In this document: positions 9,716 through 19,062 of the stretch, one piece after another
How the letters are laid out: each line of letters begins with the position of its first letter
Numbering within the stretch: position 1 is the first letter of the stretch
Assembly: GCA_963575745.1 (NCBI GenBank)
Contig: CAUYUJ010007288.1
Span: 1 to 47,739, forward strand
Direction of reading: 5' to 3'
Length of the DNA: 47,739 nt
Origin: Prorocentrum cordatum
Taxonomy: Eukaryota; Sar; Dinophyceae; Prorocentrales; Prorocentraceae
Made by a program: the position numbers and the translations under genes
The notes under the pieces: generated by a model
What the model was told of the DNA's origin: nothing
What the model saw: only the letters and a program-made list of their open reading frames with translations
The model's database searches: none

Positions 9716-10315
9716 CTCGAGGCCCGCGTGGTCTCTCCTGGCAGAGCGGCAGCTCCAAGTCTGGAAGACAGCAACTGACTATCGACGTGCACTGGCACCG
9801 GTTCTCCCGCATGTCGGCGATCTGAGCCTGCTTGCTTTGTCCGTTGTGGCGAGGCCCAGGCTCGATGCGCTGGCTGTCGGTGTGTTCGCCGTGTGTTTAG
9901 CTCGTGTCTTTGCAGGCGCCACCACGCGAAGTCGGACCCCGCGTCCGTCTTTCTTGTCAGAGCGGCAACTTTAATGATTCCAGCCAGTGCGCACGTACAG
10001 ACCTTTGGTTTCAAGGAGTGGAGAAAGCAAAGGGCTGATACGCTTTTTGTGGGCCATGTCTGAATGCCAAAACTTTTTCTAGCAACTGGGTTTGCCATGG
10101 GCGCGCGGGGCCGCGCGACGAAAATGGTATCATGTGACACGGGTTCTGACGACACAGACTTGCCAGATCAACGCGTGCGCACCGCATCCTTCCCTTTGAC
10201 ACACGTGAGGGCTTCTGGCGACACCGCGCGCTGCACGGCGCTGTTCCAGTTGCTGTTCTGACCGAGTGGGCGTGCAGGGCGTGGGCAATCCCTGCTTTGG
10301 CGGGGTGTGGTGCGG
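9716..10315. other. unique sequence, no gene seen
   Basis: GC-rich, no recognisable protein. AGAGCGGCA occurs twice (about 9741 and 9959). Nothing else supported. Confidence 0.4.
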
Positions 10316-10415
10316 TCAGGAGGAGGAGGAGGAGGAGGAGAAGGAGGAGGAGGAGGAGGAGGAGGAGGAGGAGGAGGAGGAGGAGTGAGAGGAGGAGGAG
10401 GAGGAGGAGGAGACA
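10316..10415 (+). repeat. (GGA)n array abutting the 3' end of element A
   Basis: GGA repeats on the plus strand. Seen from element A (minus strand) this is a TCC run directly behind its 3' UTR. The same strand polarity is found at the element's 5' end (16641-16883), as expected if one array was split by the insertion. Confidence 0.95.
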
Positions 10416-10493
10416 ATGGAGACAATGCAGAGAGCGTGCAAGTGAATCACGAACACGCCTCGGGACAGAAAGGGAGAACCAAGGGAGCAAACC

Positions 10494-13400
10494 TCATCCT
10501 TGTGCCTCGGGCTCGGGCTCCTGCGGCGGCATCGCAGGCTCCTCGAGCTCCGAGAAGACAAGCGGCTCGAGGGGCACGCCCGTCTTGGGATGCAGGCCCC
10601 TGCGAGCCTGCTCGAGCATCCACGCGATGGCTCCGTCCCCCCCACTCCCAGCTCCAGCCGACCCCGTCCCAGCCCTCTTACACGCTCGAGACAGGCCGAA
10701 CGACAGCCGGTTGGGGCGCACAGCGTGCGCCCCACACTTCACACAAATCAGGACACGATCTAAGGCCTGGACCTGGTGTCCTGGCCCGACCTCCTGGGGG
10801 TCACACGCTCGGGAGGCCAGAGACTTCAACGAAGAAGCCGTCGAGGCTTGCCTCCAGCAGGCACGACAGCGAATCGCTCCCCCAGCGAAGGCCACGAAAT
10901 CGTGATCGGTCGGTCGCCGCGGACGACGGGGCCGAGTCGCGGCCCTCGGAGGCGCACGGAGGATCGGGGAGGAGAGGCGGGCCACACGCTCGGCCGCCCA
11001 GGCCAGACATCGCATCGTGTCCTGGGCCCGAAGCAGAGAAAATTTGTGAGCCTTGACCACGGAGGTGGATCCAAGGAAGTCGGCCGCGGCCACTCTGGCG
11101 AAAACATCCGCCCACATGTTGCCGAAAAAATGCTCCAGGGGCTCCTGGGATGCCAGGCACGCATCGAACCCCTCGATAACAGTGCGATGGGCCTTCGTCC
11201 AAACAAAAACGGGCCTGACAGGGTCGCCCCTGTACAATTCGTGGATGCTCCGCCAGATTGACGCGTGAGGCGCTCTGGCAGAAGCATGACGACCCTCCCA
11301 AGCCGTTCCCTCGACCTGCAGCTGCAAATGATCGGTCACGTACGTGGCTGGCCTCTGGGCCCTTTGCAGGGCCTTGGGACCAGCCACCCGCTCGGCCCTA
11401 GGCACCGACTGGATGGGGCCCCCCAGGCTCCCGAACAGAGCTTTGTACGGCCACAGGTCTCGGGTCAAGGCCACAACGGCCCATCCGCAGCGCCGCTCCT
11501 CAGGGAAGTCACTTTCCAGACACGAACCGTCCCCGTACAGCTTCGACGGCCACGGCAGGCCGATCGCCCCCCACTCACGCTCAGCCTGAGCGCGTGCAGG
11601 CAGCGGCCTGAAGGCAGGCCTCATGGGCAGCGCGTAGAGCACGTCCAGGGCCGAGAAGTCCTGCACCTGGCCCCCGTCCTGCCACGGGGCTGCCTCCAGG
11701 ATGTCCTTCCTCCTCCTGGCGACGTCCTCAGGGTACGGCTCCGTCTCCTCGTCCTCTTGCTGCTGATGCAAGACCTTGCAGCCAAAGATCTCGTGCTCGA
11801 GGTCGCAGTAGGCCTCCCCGCAGAACTCGCACGAGCCATCGTCGCTGTAGCCAGCCTGCTTGCGGCGCTGCGGCGACCAGAAGCCGTTGGACTGCAGCTT
11901 GGCCAGCGCCCCTCTGTGCCCAGGCGCCAAAGAGGCGTGGCCCAGCCGAAGCGCACGAAGCCACACGTGCTGCCGCCTGCCTGCACCATCGGCTGGGGGC
12001 GCCTCAGGAAGCTGGTCGAGGATGCGGTGGCTCTGCCAACGGTCCAGGCTGCGATGCAGGAAGAACAGCACCTCACTGGGACAATACTGCAACAGACTGA
12101 TGTGCAGGCCCTCATCATCAACCAAGATAGTGGAGCTGGCCATGTTCCAGTTGACTCTCCTGAGCGACAACCACATCGCCGACAGCGGGCCCTGTGCACT
12201 GGCCCAAGTGACGTGAGTGTCGCGTACATCCCAGGAGTCACGCAAGCACATCCAGGCACGCTGCAGGCGGGAGAGCGTCACACGCCCATCCCACACCCAC
12301 GCCGCGTACTGCCCCGCGATGCTGCAGGTAGCGTGGAAAATGGGGTCGAAGTTCCACTTCTGCGCGGCCAGGTACAGCGTCAGGGAGCCCGACCCCCTGT
12401 AGCCGCAGAAGACGCCAGCCATGCTCCTCATCTGCTGCAGCTCCCTGTCGCTGATGCCGCTGACCGTGGCTCCGTGCCCCACGGATGGCAACACACCCGT
12501 GGCCCAAAGCCGAGCCGCTCGCTGTCGCCCTGCTCCCTTCTGCAAGGCACGGGCGCTGGCCTTCTTGCCGTGCATAGACTTCAGGCGATCCTTCTGCACG
12601 GCTCTGGTGGCAGATGGCCCAGCTAAATCGTGCCCAAGGTACCGCATGTGCCTCTTGCCAGTGATCTTCAGCAGCCTGGCGTACTTCTGGAAGTGGTAGC
12701 TGGTACGCCTGGACGTCGTGAGGTGACCAGACTTATCCATTTGCAGCACCAGTCCGAGGGGCCTAACAGCCCTGCAGAACGCACGAGTAGCAATGGCCAT
12801 CTCCCGCACTCCACGCGGGTCATTGCCAACCCAACACAGCGCGACATCATCCACCAAGTCCTTGGGCTGGACCTGAGGAGCGACTGTCATCGTCTGGCGA
12901 ATACTGCGAGTCAGCAACACCATCAGTAGCGTCGTGGCGTGGGTGCAGCCTGCCAGGATGCCCTGACATGCCCTGCGCGCCACCGAGTAAGACGAGTACG
13001 AGTACACAGAACGCAGTTGTTGGTACATCTGCACAAGCATAAACGCCATTCTCATGGGATATCCATTGGCCCTGCACTCCAACAATATGGCATCATGCCT
13101 GACCAATTCGTAGCATTTGAGCATGTCCAGCAACACAATGATGGCGTCATCATCGCACAGGGTCGCCATCTCCTTGGTAAGAGCCAAATCAAAGGCGGCA
13201 TCACTCGACGACTTGCCTCCAGCGTGGCCCCAAACCTCTGGGAGCGCATGGGCCTTCTCCCACGCTGCCGAGACAGGCCGCCTCGCCCGTCCCCAGATCC
13301 TGACCAGCGTGTTCATCAGCACAATCAGACGCTCCCCACCCCCTGGCTTGGGAAGCCGCACAAGTTTCGAAATGAATCTGCCGTCTGGCCACAATAGCAG

Positions 13401-15275
13401 GTACTCACACTGCTCGAAGAGGCGCGCCATGGCCGTCAGCGCCCCGCGGGAGAGGTGCTCCATGGCCCTGGGCGCGATGTTGACCTGCCCGACACCTGTC
13501 TGCCAAGAAAAACAACGTATGGCCTTGAGCACGTCAGCCGCCTCAAGCCTTGGTAGCTGCTCCCAAGCGTCAGCATCAGCAGGTCGGCGAACCGCCTCAC
13601 CACCATGCCGCACCCAGAAGCTTTCCCAAAATTCCAGCTTACGGTCGGCCAGTTCGTACCCATGCTGCAGCCCATTGCCTCCGTCCACGATCTCCTGGAG
13701 AGCCTTGGGCTTCAGGAAGCGGTGAGCTCCCCTAGCGCCAGCCACAAAAGCCGCCTGCGCCCACTGTCTCCAGCTCTGCGACGCGGCCTTCTCATGCTTG
13801 GCCTCTGCATCAGAGGAGATATTCAGGATGCGGTCGACCTGCTGCTCGAAGTCTGCCTGCGCTAAGACCAGCATGCCACGCGAGAAGAAACCGACGGCCT
13901 CGGCGTCCAGGTGCGGCCAGACTCCCTTCCTCCGCCAAATCCTCTGGAAGAAATTCTCGCACTCCAGCAGGTGGCGCGCCGCCTTGGAGTGTACGGCGTC
14001 CCACGATGGGTCCTCGCCTGCACGACGCAGGGGCTGGTGTCGCTGCGCTCTCGACCGAGGCCAACCACCATCGGAGGAGAGACCAGCCACTCCGACGACC
14101 TCCGCGGCAGGGGGTGCACCATCGACCAGGCCAGGCACTCCATCGTCATGCACCACGCCGACGCTGCCGAGCTCGAAGTCATGCTGCGGACCAAGCTGAA
14201 GCACGAAACTCTGCAATGCCACTCGAACTCGCCTGAGGTGACGAGCCCAGCGCGCAGCCTGCGCCCAGGCCTGGGTGGCAGCCGACCTCCTGCTCCAGGC
14301 TCCTTTCACCACAGGGTGGAAGCTCACCAGCTCGAAGGTCGGGGGGCCTGGCACCGTGGAGTACTCCGCCGCCTCATTCACAAGGTCGTAGCGGCCCTGC
14401 AGCTCAAACTCGATGCCGCTGAGCACGACGTCCCAGGCCCTGGTGATGCCCTCGCTGTCGGTCGCGCTCTGGATGACCACCATGATCGGGTCCCAGTCGG
14501 GGGGAAACCTCGCACACCCCGACGCAGGCGGGCTACGAATGCCGCGAGGCTCGACTAGCCTCCTGACCTTCGCGTCGAAGGCCGTGGCGGAGAGCTCCAT
14601 GGTCACGGGCAGATGCGGCCACGTCTCCGCGTCAACCACCACCGGTTGCCGAACGCGAGGTAGCAAACGGCAGGAGACCATGAACATGTCAATGGTGCGG
14701 CCAGGAAGGCTCTGAAGACACGTTGGCTCCCTCGGCGCCATCACCACCCCATTGGCCGACTGGAGCCAGGACAACGGGCCTAGCTCGCCCACCTCCATGT
14801 TGAAATCACCTCCGACAATCCACGGGACGCCCATCGCCTCCAGCGACCTGACGTACTGGTACAGCTTGTACAGCATGGCCAGATTCTCAGGCGACAGCTT
14901 CACGTCGACGACGAAGTAGCACGACAACATGACGAAGCCGCCCTTCACCCCGGCGTGAACGTGGGCCGCCATCATCCTGCCATCATGAAGCACGTGACTG
15001 TCAAGGCCTGGGGGTTTGGTGATGACCACCCGCAACGGGGCCAACACCGCGACCCCGCCTCTGCTGCCAGCTCCCTGCCCTGGCAAGGCAGGCTCCCATA
15101 TTCCATGGTACCCAGCAGCTCGTACCTTATTCTGTAACTTCGCCAAGGCCTCGCCCTCAGCCTTAGCATGATGTTCCTGCACAGCGATGCACAAACTTGA
15201 GCACGTGGGCAGGAAGTCGACGAGCGGGCCGCCCGAGGACACGTTCACGGTAGTAATACTTGATAGCGACGCCAT
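10494..15275 (-). CDS. LINE A ORF2: endonuclease - reverse transcriptase - RNase H
   Basis: 1593-aa polyprotein for target-primed reverse transcription. The start is the ATG at 15275, where ORF1 overlap ends and clear homology begins; the frame stays open for about 355 further codons upstream, but that part runs antiphase to ORF1. Domains: an APE-like endonuclease (about 1-235) with QEHH (Glu34), GGDFN (Asp157), a TIDM motif and a terminal PHLPV (His221) where families usually show SDH; a reverse transcriptase (about 620-880) with motif A LLDMLKCYE (Asp717), motif B GILAGCTHA and motif C LVDDVAL (Asp809/Asp810); a cysteine/histidine knuckle starting at Cys1149 (CEFCGEAYC...); RNase H (about 1240-1400) with Asp1249, Glu1295, Asp1315 and Asp1390; and a C-terminal CxxC-type zinc motif near 1510. 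All RT and RNase H catalytic acids are present, so it may be functional apart from the unusual endonuclease motif. Confidence 0.9.
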   Translation of the reverse strand: MASLSSITTVNVSSGGPLVDFLPTCSSLCIAVQEHHAKAEGEALAKLQNKVRAAGYHGIWEPALPGQGAGSRGGVAVLAPLRVVITKPPGLDSHVLHDGRMMAAHVHAGVKGGFVMLSCYFVVDVKLSPENLAMLYKLYQYVRSLEAMGVPWIVGGDFNMEVGELGPLSWLQSANGVVMAPREPTCLQSLPGRTIDMFMVSCRLLPRVRQPVVVDAETWPHLPVTMELSATAFDAKVRRLVEPRGIRSPPASGCARFPPDWDPIMVVIQSATDSEGITRAWDVVLSGIEFELQGRYDLVNEAAEYSTVPGPPTFELVSFHPVVKGAWSRRSAATQAWAQAARWARHLRRVRVALQSFVLQLGPQHDFELGSVGVVHDDGVPGLVDGAPPAAEVVGVAGLSSDGGWPRSRAQRHQPLRRAGEDPSWDAVHSKAARHLLECENFFQRIWRRKGVWPHLDAEAVGFFSRGMLVLAQADFEQQVDRILNISSDAEAKHEKAASQSWRQWAQAAFVAGARGAHRFLKPKALQEIVDGGNGLQHGYELADRKLEFWESFWVRHGGEAVRRPADADAWEQLPRLEAADVLKAIRCFSWQTGVGQVNIAPRAMEHLSRGALTAMARLFEQCEYLLLWPDGRFISKLVRLPKPGGGERLIVLMNTLVRIWGRARRPVSAAWEKAHALPEVWGHAGGKSSSDAAFDLALTKEMATLCDDDAIIVLLDMLKCYELVRHDAILLECRANGYPMRMAFMLVQMYQQLRSVYSYSSYSVARRACQGILAGCTHATTLLMVLLTRSIRQTMTVAPQVQPKDLVDDVALCWVGNDPRGVREMAIATRAFCRAVRPLGLVLQMDKSGHLTTSRRTSYHFQKYARLLKITGKRHMRYLGHDLAGPSATRAVQKDRLKSMHGKKASARALQKGAGRQRAARLWATGVLPSVGHGATVSGISDRELQQMRSMAGVFCGYRGSGSLTLYLAAQKWNFDPIFHATCSIAGQYAAWVWDGRVTLSRLQRAWMCLRDSWDVRDTHVTWASAQGPLSAMWLSLRRVNWNMASSTILVDDEGLHISLLQYCPSEVLFFLHRSLDRWQSHRILDQLPEAPPADGAGRRQHVWLRALRLGHASLAPGHRGALAKLQSNGFWSPQRRKQAGYSDDGSCEFCGEAYCDLEHEIFGCKVLHQQQEDEETEPYPEDVARRRKDILEAAPWQDGGQVQDFSALDVLYALPMRPAFRPLPARAQAEREWGAIGLPWPSKLYGDGSCLESDFPEERRCGWAVVALTRDLWPYKALFGSLGGPIQSVPRAERVAGPKALQRAQRPATYVTDHLQLQVEGTAWEGRHASARAPHASIWRSIHELYRGDPVRPVFVWTKAHRTVIEGFDACLASQEPLEHFFGNMWADVFARVAAADFLGSTSVVKAHKFSLLRAQDTMRCLAWAAERVARLSSPILRAPPRAATRPRRPRRPTDHDFVAFAGGAIRCRACWRQASTASSLKSLASRACDPQEVGPGHQVQALDRVLICVKCGAHAVRPNRLSFGLSRACKRAGTGSAGAGSGGDGAIAWMLEQARRGLHPKTGVPLEPLVFSELEEPAMPPQEPEPEAQG

Positions 15276-15324
15276 GGTGCAACAAAAAGGAACCAACCAC
15301 ACAAGACAGCACCGTGGAACCAGG

Positions 15325-16428
15325 CTAGACAGGGGTGAGCCTGGGCTTCTTGACCTTGGCGCCCCATCGCATGAAGATCTCCTCCAGCCTGTGCTTTTCG
15401 CCACCAGCAGCGACGACCTCCTCCATGAACTCGGGGTCATCAGAGAAGACTGCTGGCTGTGGTGTGCGAGGGGCTGCTGCAGTGTCCTGCTGCTCGGCCT
15501 GCTCCACATTGGCACTAGCCTCGGCCTCAGCAGCGGTCTGCGCCTTCTGGGCTGCCAGCTTCGCAGCCTCCTCCACCTGCAACCTCTGCAACTCCTGAAA
15601 ACTCGCCGTGAGGCTGCCCGACAGCTGGTGATCGGCGCCCAGGCTCTGGAGCAAGATACCAAGGCCTTCGATCGTGGCGCCGACCCCCTTGATCGGCTCG
15701 TCAAGCGATGCCTTGTCACCTGGCGTAGGAACCTGCCCTTGAAGCTTCTTGCGCTCCTGGTCCAGCTCCTCCATGCTAGCGTCGATGGCCGCCAGCTTGT
15801 CACGAGTGATCCGCTCCTTCTCCTGCAAGTCACGTATCTGCGCCTGCAGTCCTTCAAGCTTAGTCTGCTGGTCGTCCCGCAGCTTCTGCTGCCTGGTGAA
15901 CTGAGCCCCCATCTCGCGCAAGCGCTGCCCGAGCGGTCGAGACTCCGCCACCTTGGCCCGCAGCTCGGCCTGCTCCGCCAGCAGCTTGTCGCGCGTGGCA
16001 ACGACCGACGGCTCCGCGATGCCCTTGAGCTTGCCGATGAGGTCGCCGACCTCGCGCAGCCTGTCCTTGGCAACGGACTCGGGGGCGTCCCCGTCCGCAG
16101 CGGGCTCCATCTGCACGTCCTCCCCGCCAGGCGGCGGCCTCTGCACAGCTGCCAGCCGCTTGCGAGCCGCCGCGAGCTCGGACTTGAGCTGGGCCACCCT
16201 GACGGAGTCATCCCAGTAGCCGTTGCCACCGCCGCCCAGGTAACCCTTCCTCCGCTGGGAGGGGGCGGACGGCTTGCGTACTCCGTGGAAGACCAGTCCC
16301 TTGCCGAGCTTGCACTTCGCACACTGCCGAGCCTCTGCATGATTCCACCACGATCTCCCCGAGGGCCCGCAGCAGCTCTTGCAGTACCAGGGAAGCGCCT
16401 GCTCCGAGCGGTAGTGCGGCGGAGGCAT
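15325..16428 (-). CDS. LINE A ORF1: zinc finger / coiled-coil protein
   Basis: 367 aa from the ATG at 16428; the frame is open to a non-ATG codon at 16467. Residues 14-39 form a RanBP2-like zinc finger: W14, C16, C19, N29, C36, C39 (WYCKSC ... CAKC). Residues about 64-225 are charged heptad-rich sequence expected to form a coiled coil (LKSELAAARKRL, KLEGLQAQIRDLQEK). The C-terminal part is Ala/Glu/Gln-rich and ends with a basic stretch (KVKKPRL). By position and make-up it is the nucleic-acid-binding ORF1 protein of the retrotransposon, which would package element RNA. It ends 49 nt before the ORF2 start and in another frame, so ORF2 is read by reinitiation or from separate mRNA; no slippery site is evident. 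Confidence 0.8.
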   Translation of the reverse strand: MPPPHYRSEQALPWYCKSCCGPSGRSWWNHAEARQCAKCKLGKGLVFHGVRKPSAPSQRRKGYLGGGGNGYWDDSVRVAQLKSELAAARKRLAAVQRPPPGGEDVQMEPAADGDAPESVAKDRLREVGDLIGKLKGIAEPSVVATRDKLLAEQAELRAKVAESRPLGQRLREMGAQFTRQQKLRDDQQTKLEGLQAQIRDLQEKERITRDKLAAIDASMEELDQERKKLQGQVPTPGDKASLDEPIKGVGATIEGLGILLQSLGADHQLSGSLTASFQELQRLQVEEAAKLAAQKAQTAAEAEASANVEQAEQQDTAAAPRTPQPAVFSDDPEFMEEVVAAGGEKHRLEEIFMRWGAKVKKPRLTPV

Positions 16429-16580
16429 CCCCACGACGCCAGGCTGCAGCACGCGCGGCGAGAGCAACCACGCTCCGTGGCTATTGTGTGTCGCAGATGA
16501 GGGATGAAACCTCAGTACAGGCTGTAAGAAGTGTGAAAACGGTTGGGGCCGTCACTCCCCAGTGCCAAAGAAACTCTAGG

Positions 16581-16640
16581 TCCTTGAGCCTCCTGCTACG
16601 GACCTTGAGCCAAAATGGCTTGAGCCAAAATGGCTACGGA
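16581..16640 (-). promoter_or_regulatory. stacked dinoflagellate spliced-leader relicts
   Basis: Reading the minus strand from 16640: a 22/22 match to the dinoflagellate spliced leader (16640-16619, starting TCCGTAGCCATTTTGG), then without a gap the 15-nt relict CCATTTTGGCTCAAG (16618-16604), then, one base later, a degenerate leader TCCGTAGC..GGCTCAAG (about 16602-16583). The 15-nt form is the one expected when a new leader is trans-spliced to the AG of CCGTAG inside an older genomic leader. The stack therefore records repeated rounds of transcription, trans-splicing and reintegration of LINE A. Confidence 0.93.
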
Positions 16641-16883
16641 AGGAGGAGGAGGAGGAGGAGGAGGAGGAGGAGGAGGAGGAGGAGGAGGAGGAGGAGGAAT
16701 GGGAGGAGGAGGAAGGAGGAGGAGGAGGAGGAGGAGGAGGAGGAGGAGGAGGAGGAGGAGGAGGAGGAGGAGGAGGAGGAGGAGGAGGAGGAGGAGGAGG
16801 AGGAGGAGGAGGAGGAGGAGGAGGAGGAGGAGGAGGAGGAGGAGGAGGAGGAGGAGGAGGAGGAGGAGGAGGAGGAGGAGGAG
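16641..16883 (+). repeat. (GGA)n array at the 5' end of element A
   Basis: About 240 bp of GGA repeats, the longest nearly pure tract in the window, beginning at the base next to the outermost spliced leader of element A. Confidence 0.97.
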
Positions 16884-16889
16884 GGCAGC

Positions 16890-17565
16890 GTTTGACCTCG
16901 GCGACGCCTCGGCGGGCGCCCGGCGGCAACGAGGCGGCCACGTGCGGCAGCGTGGCAAGCCCTCGGCGGATTCCCCGTCGGCAGCGAGGGCGGCAACGGG
17001 CGACAGCGCGGAGAAGCCTCGGCGGACCCCCAGGCGGCCACGAGGCGGCACCGGGCGGCGACGTGGCGAGACCTCGGCGGACCCCAGGCGGCAACGGCGC
17101 GGCAGCGGGGCGAAGCCTTGGCGCACCCTCCACGGGCAACGGGGCCGCACCGGGCGGCAGCGCGGCGAACCTTCGGCAGACCCGCAAACGGCAACGAGGC
17201 GGCGACGAGGCGAAATCTCGGCGGACCCCTGAATGGCAGCGAGGCGGCAACGAGGCGACAGCGTGGCGAAACTTCGGCGGACCCTCCATCGGCAACGAGG
17301 CCGCAGCGGGCGGTAACGTGGCGACACCACGGCGGGCCCCTGAACTGCAACGGGGCGGCATAGGGCGGCAGCGTGGCGAAGCTTCGGTGGACCCCCCAAC
17401 GATAACGAGGCGGCATCATGCGGCAAGGTGGCGAAACTTCGGCGGACTCCCCAACGGCAATGACGCGGCAACGGGCGGCCATTAGGCGAAACCTCGGCGG
17501 ACCCCCCGACGGCAATGGAGCGGCAACGGGCGGCAACGTGGCAACATCTTGGTGGACCCGTCCAA
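16890..17565 (+). repeat. 55-bp minisatellite
   Basis: About a dozen diverged tandem units of roughly 55 bp. Boundaries can be followed from the recurring CTTCGGCGGACCC core near 17217, 17273, 17328, 17383, 17439 and 17489. Units carry GGCAACGAGGCGGC and GTGGCGAAACTTC blocks. Frames are open on both strands but shift between units, so it is not called coding. Confidence 0.85.
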
Positions 17566-18289
17566 TTCTTAGCGGCACAACTAAGAATCCCTAAGTGCAA
17601 GCTCTATTTGGGGAATACTTTTTTGCTGTTAGGGCCCCGCGTGCAAACACTGTGTTGGGGATGGCCACCTGGGCTCAGAGGCACGAACTTGGCCGAAGGC
17701 TCAGAGTAGGTGCGGGCGTTCTCTGTGCCTCTTTTCTGTAAGAGGCGAGGCACATGCATCGTTCTATTCAGATTCCGCTGAGTATCTGTGCGCGCATGCA
17801 TGGTTTTGCATCCGATCCTGCCGCAAAACCCACGCCGACCAAATGCAGCGGCGGTGACGGAAGGGATTGTACTTCTCAATGGTGCGTGAGATGATACATC
17901 CGACAGGTCATCGACAACCTCACGTCGACCATCGTGTCCCTGAAGCTGCTTCACCACGTGGCCAGGGACGACAAGGAGTGGCGTCAGTGCCCGCGCTCAG
18001 AGCGGCAACTCCTCCGCCGCACGGTCGATCGGGACAGCGCCCGATGCACCTGTCCCCGGCGCACCGAGGGGGGATCTCGAGAGGGGGCAGGCCTTCTCTT
18101 TAACCAGCGGGGGTTGTCACACACCTTCTGGCCTTCCGAGGCCGGGTGGGCGGCAAAGCGGAGGCCAGGCGGGCGGCAAAGTGGCCCGCAGCTCCCCAAG
18201 AGTGATCATGGGCGGCCAGGGATGGCAAGGATGATGGGCGATGTTCCACCACCGCCACCAGATGTAAGACGGGGGACGAGGGAGGAGAA
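17566..18289. other. unique sequence, no gene seen
   Basis: Lower GC than neighbours between 17570 and 17870. No coding motif or RNA recognised. Confidence 0.45.
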
Positions 18290-18372
18290 GGAGGCCCTCC
18301 TCCTCCCCCTCCTCTTCCCCCTCCTCCTCCTCCTCCTCCTCCCCCTCCTCCTCCTCCTCCTCCTCCTCCTCT
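18290..18372 (+). repeat. (TCC)n array
   Basis: CTC/TCC repeats. Together with the GGA array at 18555-18612 it forms inverted arms around 18373-18554 that could pair as a long hairpin. Confidence 0.93.
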
Positions 18373-18414
18373 TTTACACATGGTAGCGGTCGCGGAAGAT
18401 GGGCCCCTCGAGGG

Positions 18415-18535
18415 ACGGGGGTGGATATCGTTGGCCTGGGCCATGATGTTTGCCCGAACTTCTTGCCCGCCCCTCTCTTTCGGCACGACCTCCTGGCCTC
18501 CCCCGCCGTCCGCGCACGTGCCTCGAGCCACGGCC
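18415..18535 (+). repeat. dispersed repeat D190, copy 1 (diverged)
   Basis: Older, partial relative of the copies at 19063 and 20682. GGATATC, GGGCCATGAT and CCGCGCAC blocks occur in the same order and spacing. Confidence 0.6.
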
Positions 18536-18554
18536 TGCGACGCCCCCCTTCCTG

Positions 18555-18612
18555 GAGGAGGAGGAGGAGGAGGAGGAGGAGGAGGAGGAGGAGGAGGAGG
18601 AGGAGGAGGAGG
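18555..18612 (+). repeat. (GGA)n array
   Basis: GGA repeats, opposite in strand sense to the TCC array at 18290-18372. Confidence 0.95.
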
Positions 18613-18819
18613 GGATGAGGAGGAGGAGGAGGAGGAACGCCCTCTTCCCTGGACGCCCCCGCAGCAGAGGGTCGACGGGCCTCCAGGAGGCTTCGCTCCC
18701 TGGTGGTGAGCCTTTTTAGGGCAACCCCACGACCTCCGCAGAGGGGGAGGGAGAAAACCACCTCGACTCCCACAATGCTCTCCCTCGAGTCATTGAGGGA
18801 GGACACCCTCCGCCCTCTC

Positions 18820-19010
18820 ATGACGAGCGAACAACACGCATCCATATCCATGGGCGGGACGGAGCGGGCTGTGGGTGCGTGTCGTCGGATGGGGGCCCCC
18901 GCTCGAACGGAAGCGCCCCCCAGGATCCGACCACCCGCGCCCATAGCCATAGCCAGTCCTCCTCTCAACGTTCCCCCTACGGGTATGGGTGTGTGCTGTT
19001 CGCTCGTCAT
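18820..19010. mobile_element. inverted-repeat element, about 190 bp
   Basis: ATGACGAGCGAACAACACGC at 18820-18839 is matched as an inverted repeat by 18991-19010, with two mismatches. Weaker pairing continues on both sides (CCGCCCTCTC against GAGGGCTCCCGG). It is a MITE-like or simple palindromic structure; no target duplication was identified. Confidence 0.45.
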
Positions 19011-19062
19011 CTGGGGGGGGGAAGAGGGCTCCCGGCGGCGACAGATCTATCGTTCTTCCTTT

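Larger units (their letters stand above)
10416..16640 (-). mobile_element. LINE element A, SL-tagged and nearly full length
   Basis: About 6.2-kb non-LTR retrotransposon. In transcription order it has stacked spliced-leader sequence (16640-16581), a short 5' UTR, ORF1 (zinc finger and coiled coil), a 49-nt gap, ORF2 (endonuclease, RT, zinc finger, RNase H) and a short 3' UTR ending in TCC repeats. Both ORFs are unbroken over their full length. The domain order fits the jockey/I-like branch of LINEs; the exact clade cannot be assigned by eye. The 5' end at 16640 is exactly the first base of an SL, as expected for a copy made from a trans-spliced mRNA. Target duplications cannot be recognised because both flanks are (GGA)n. 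Confidence 0.85.

Noticed and set aside
15276-16340. Extending LINE A ORF2 to a 1948-aa protein
   Set aside because: The first 355 codons run antiphase to the well-supported ORF1 and show no domain; the ATG at 15275 is preferred.
16581-16640. A spliced-leader RNA gene
   Set aside because: The perfect leader is followed by CC rather than a GT donor, and tandem relicts continue straight into a LINE 5' UTR.
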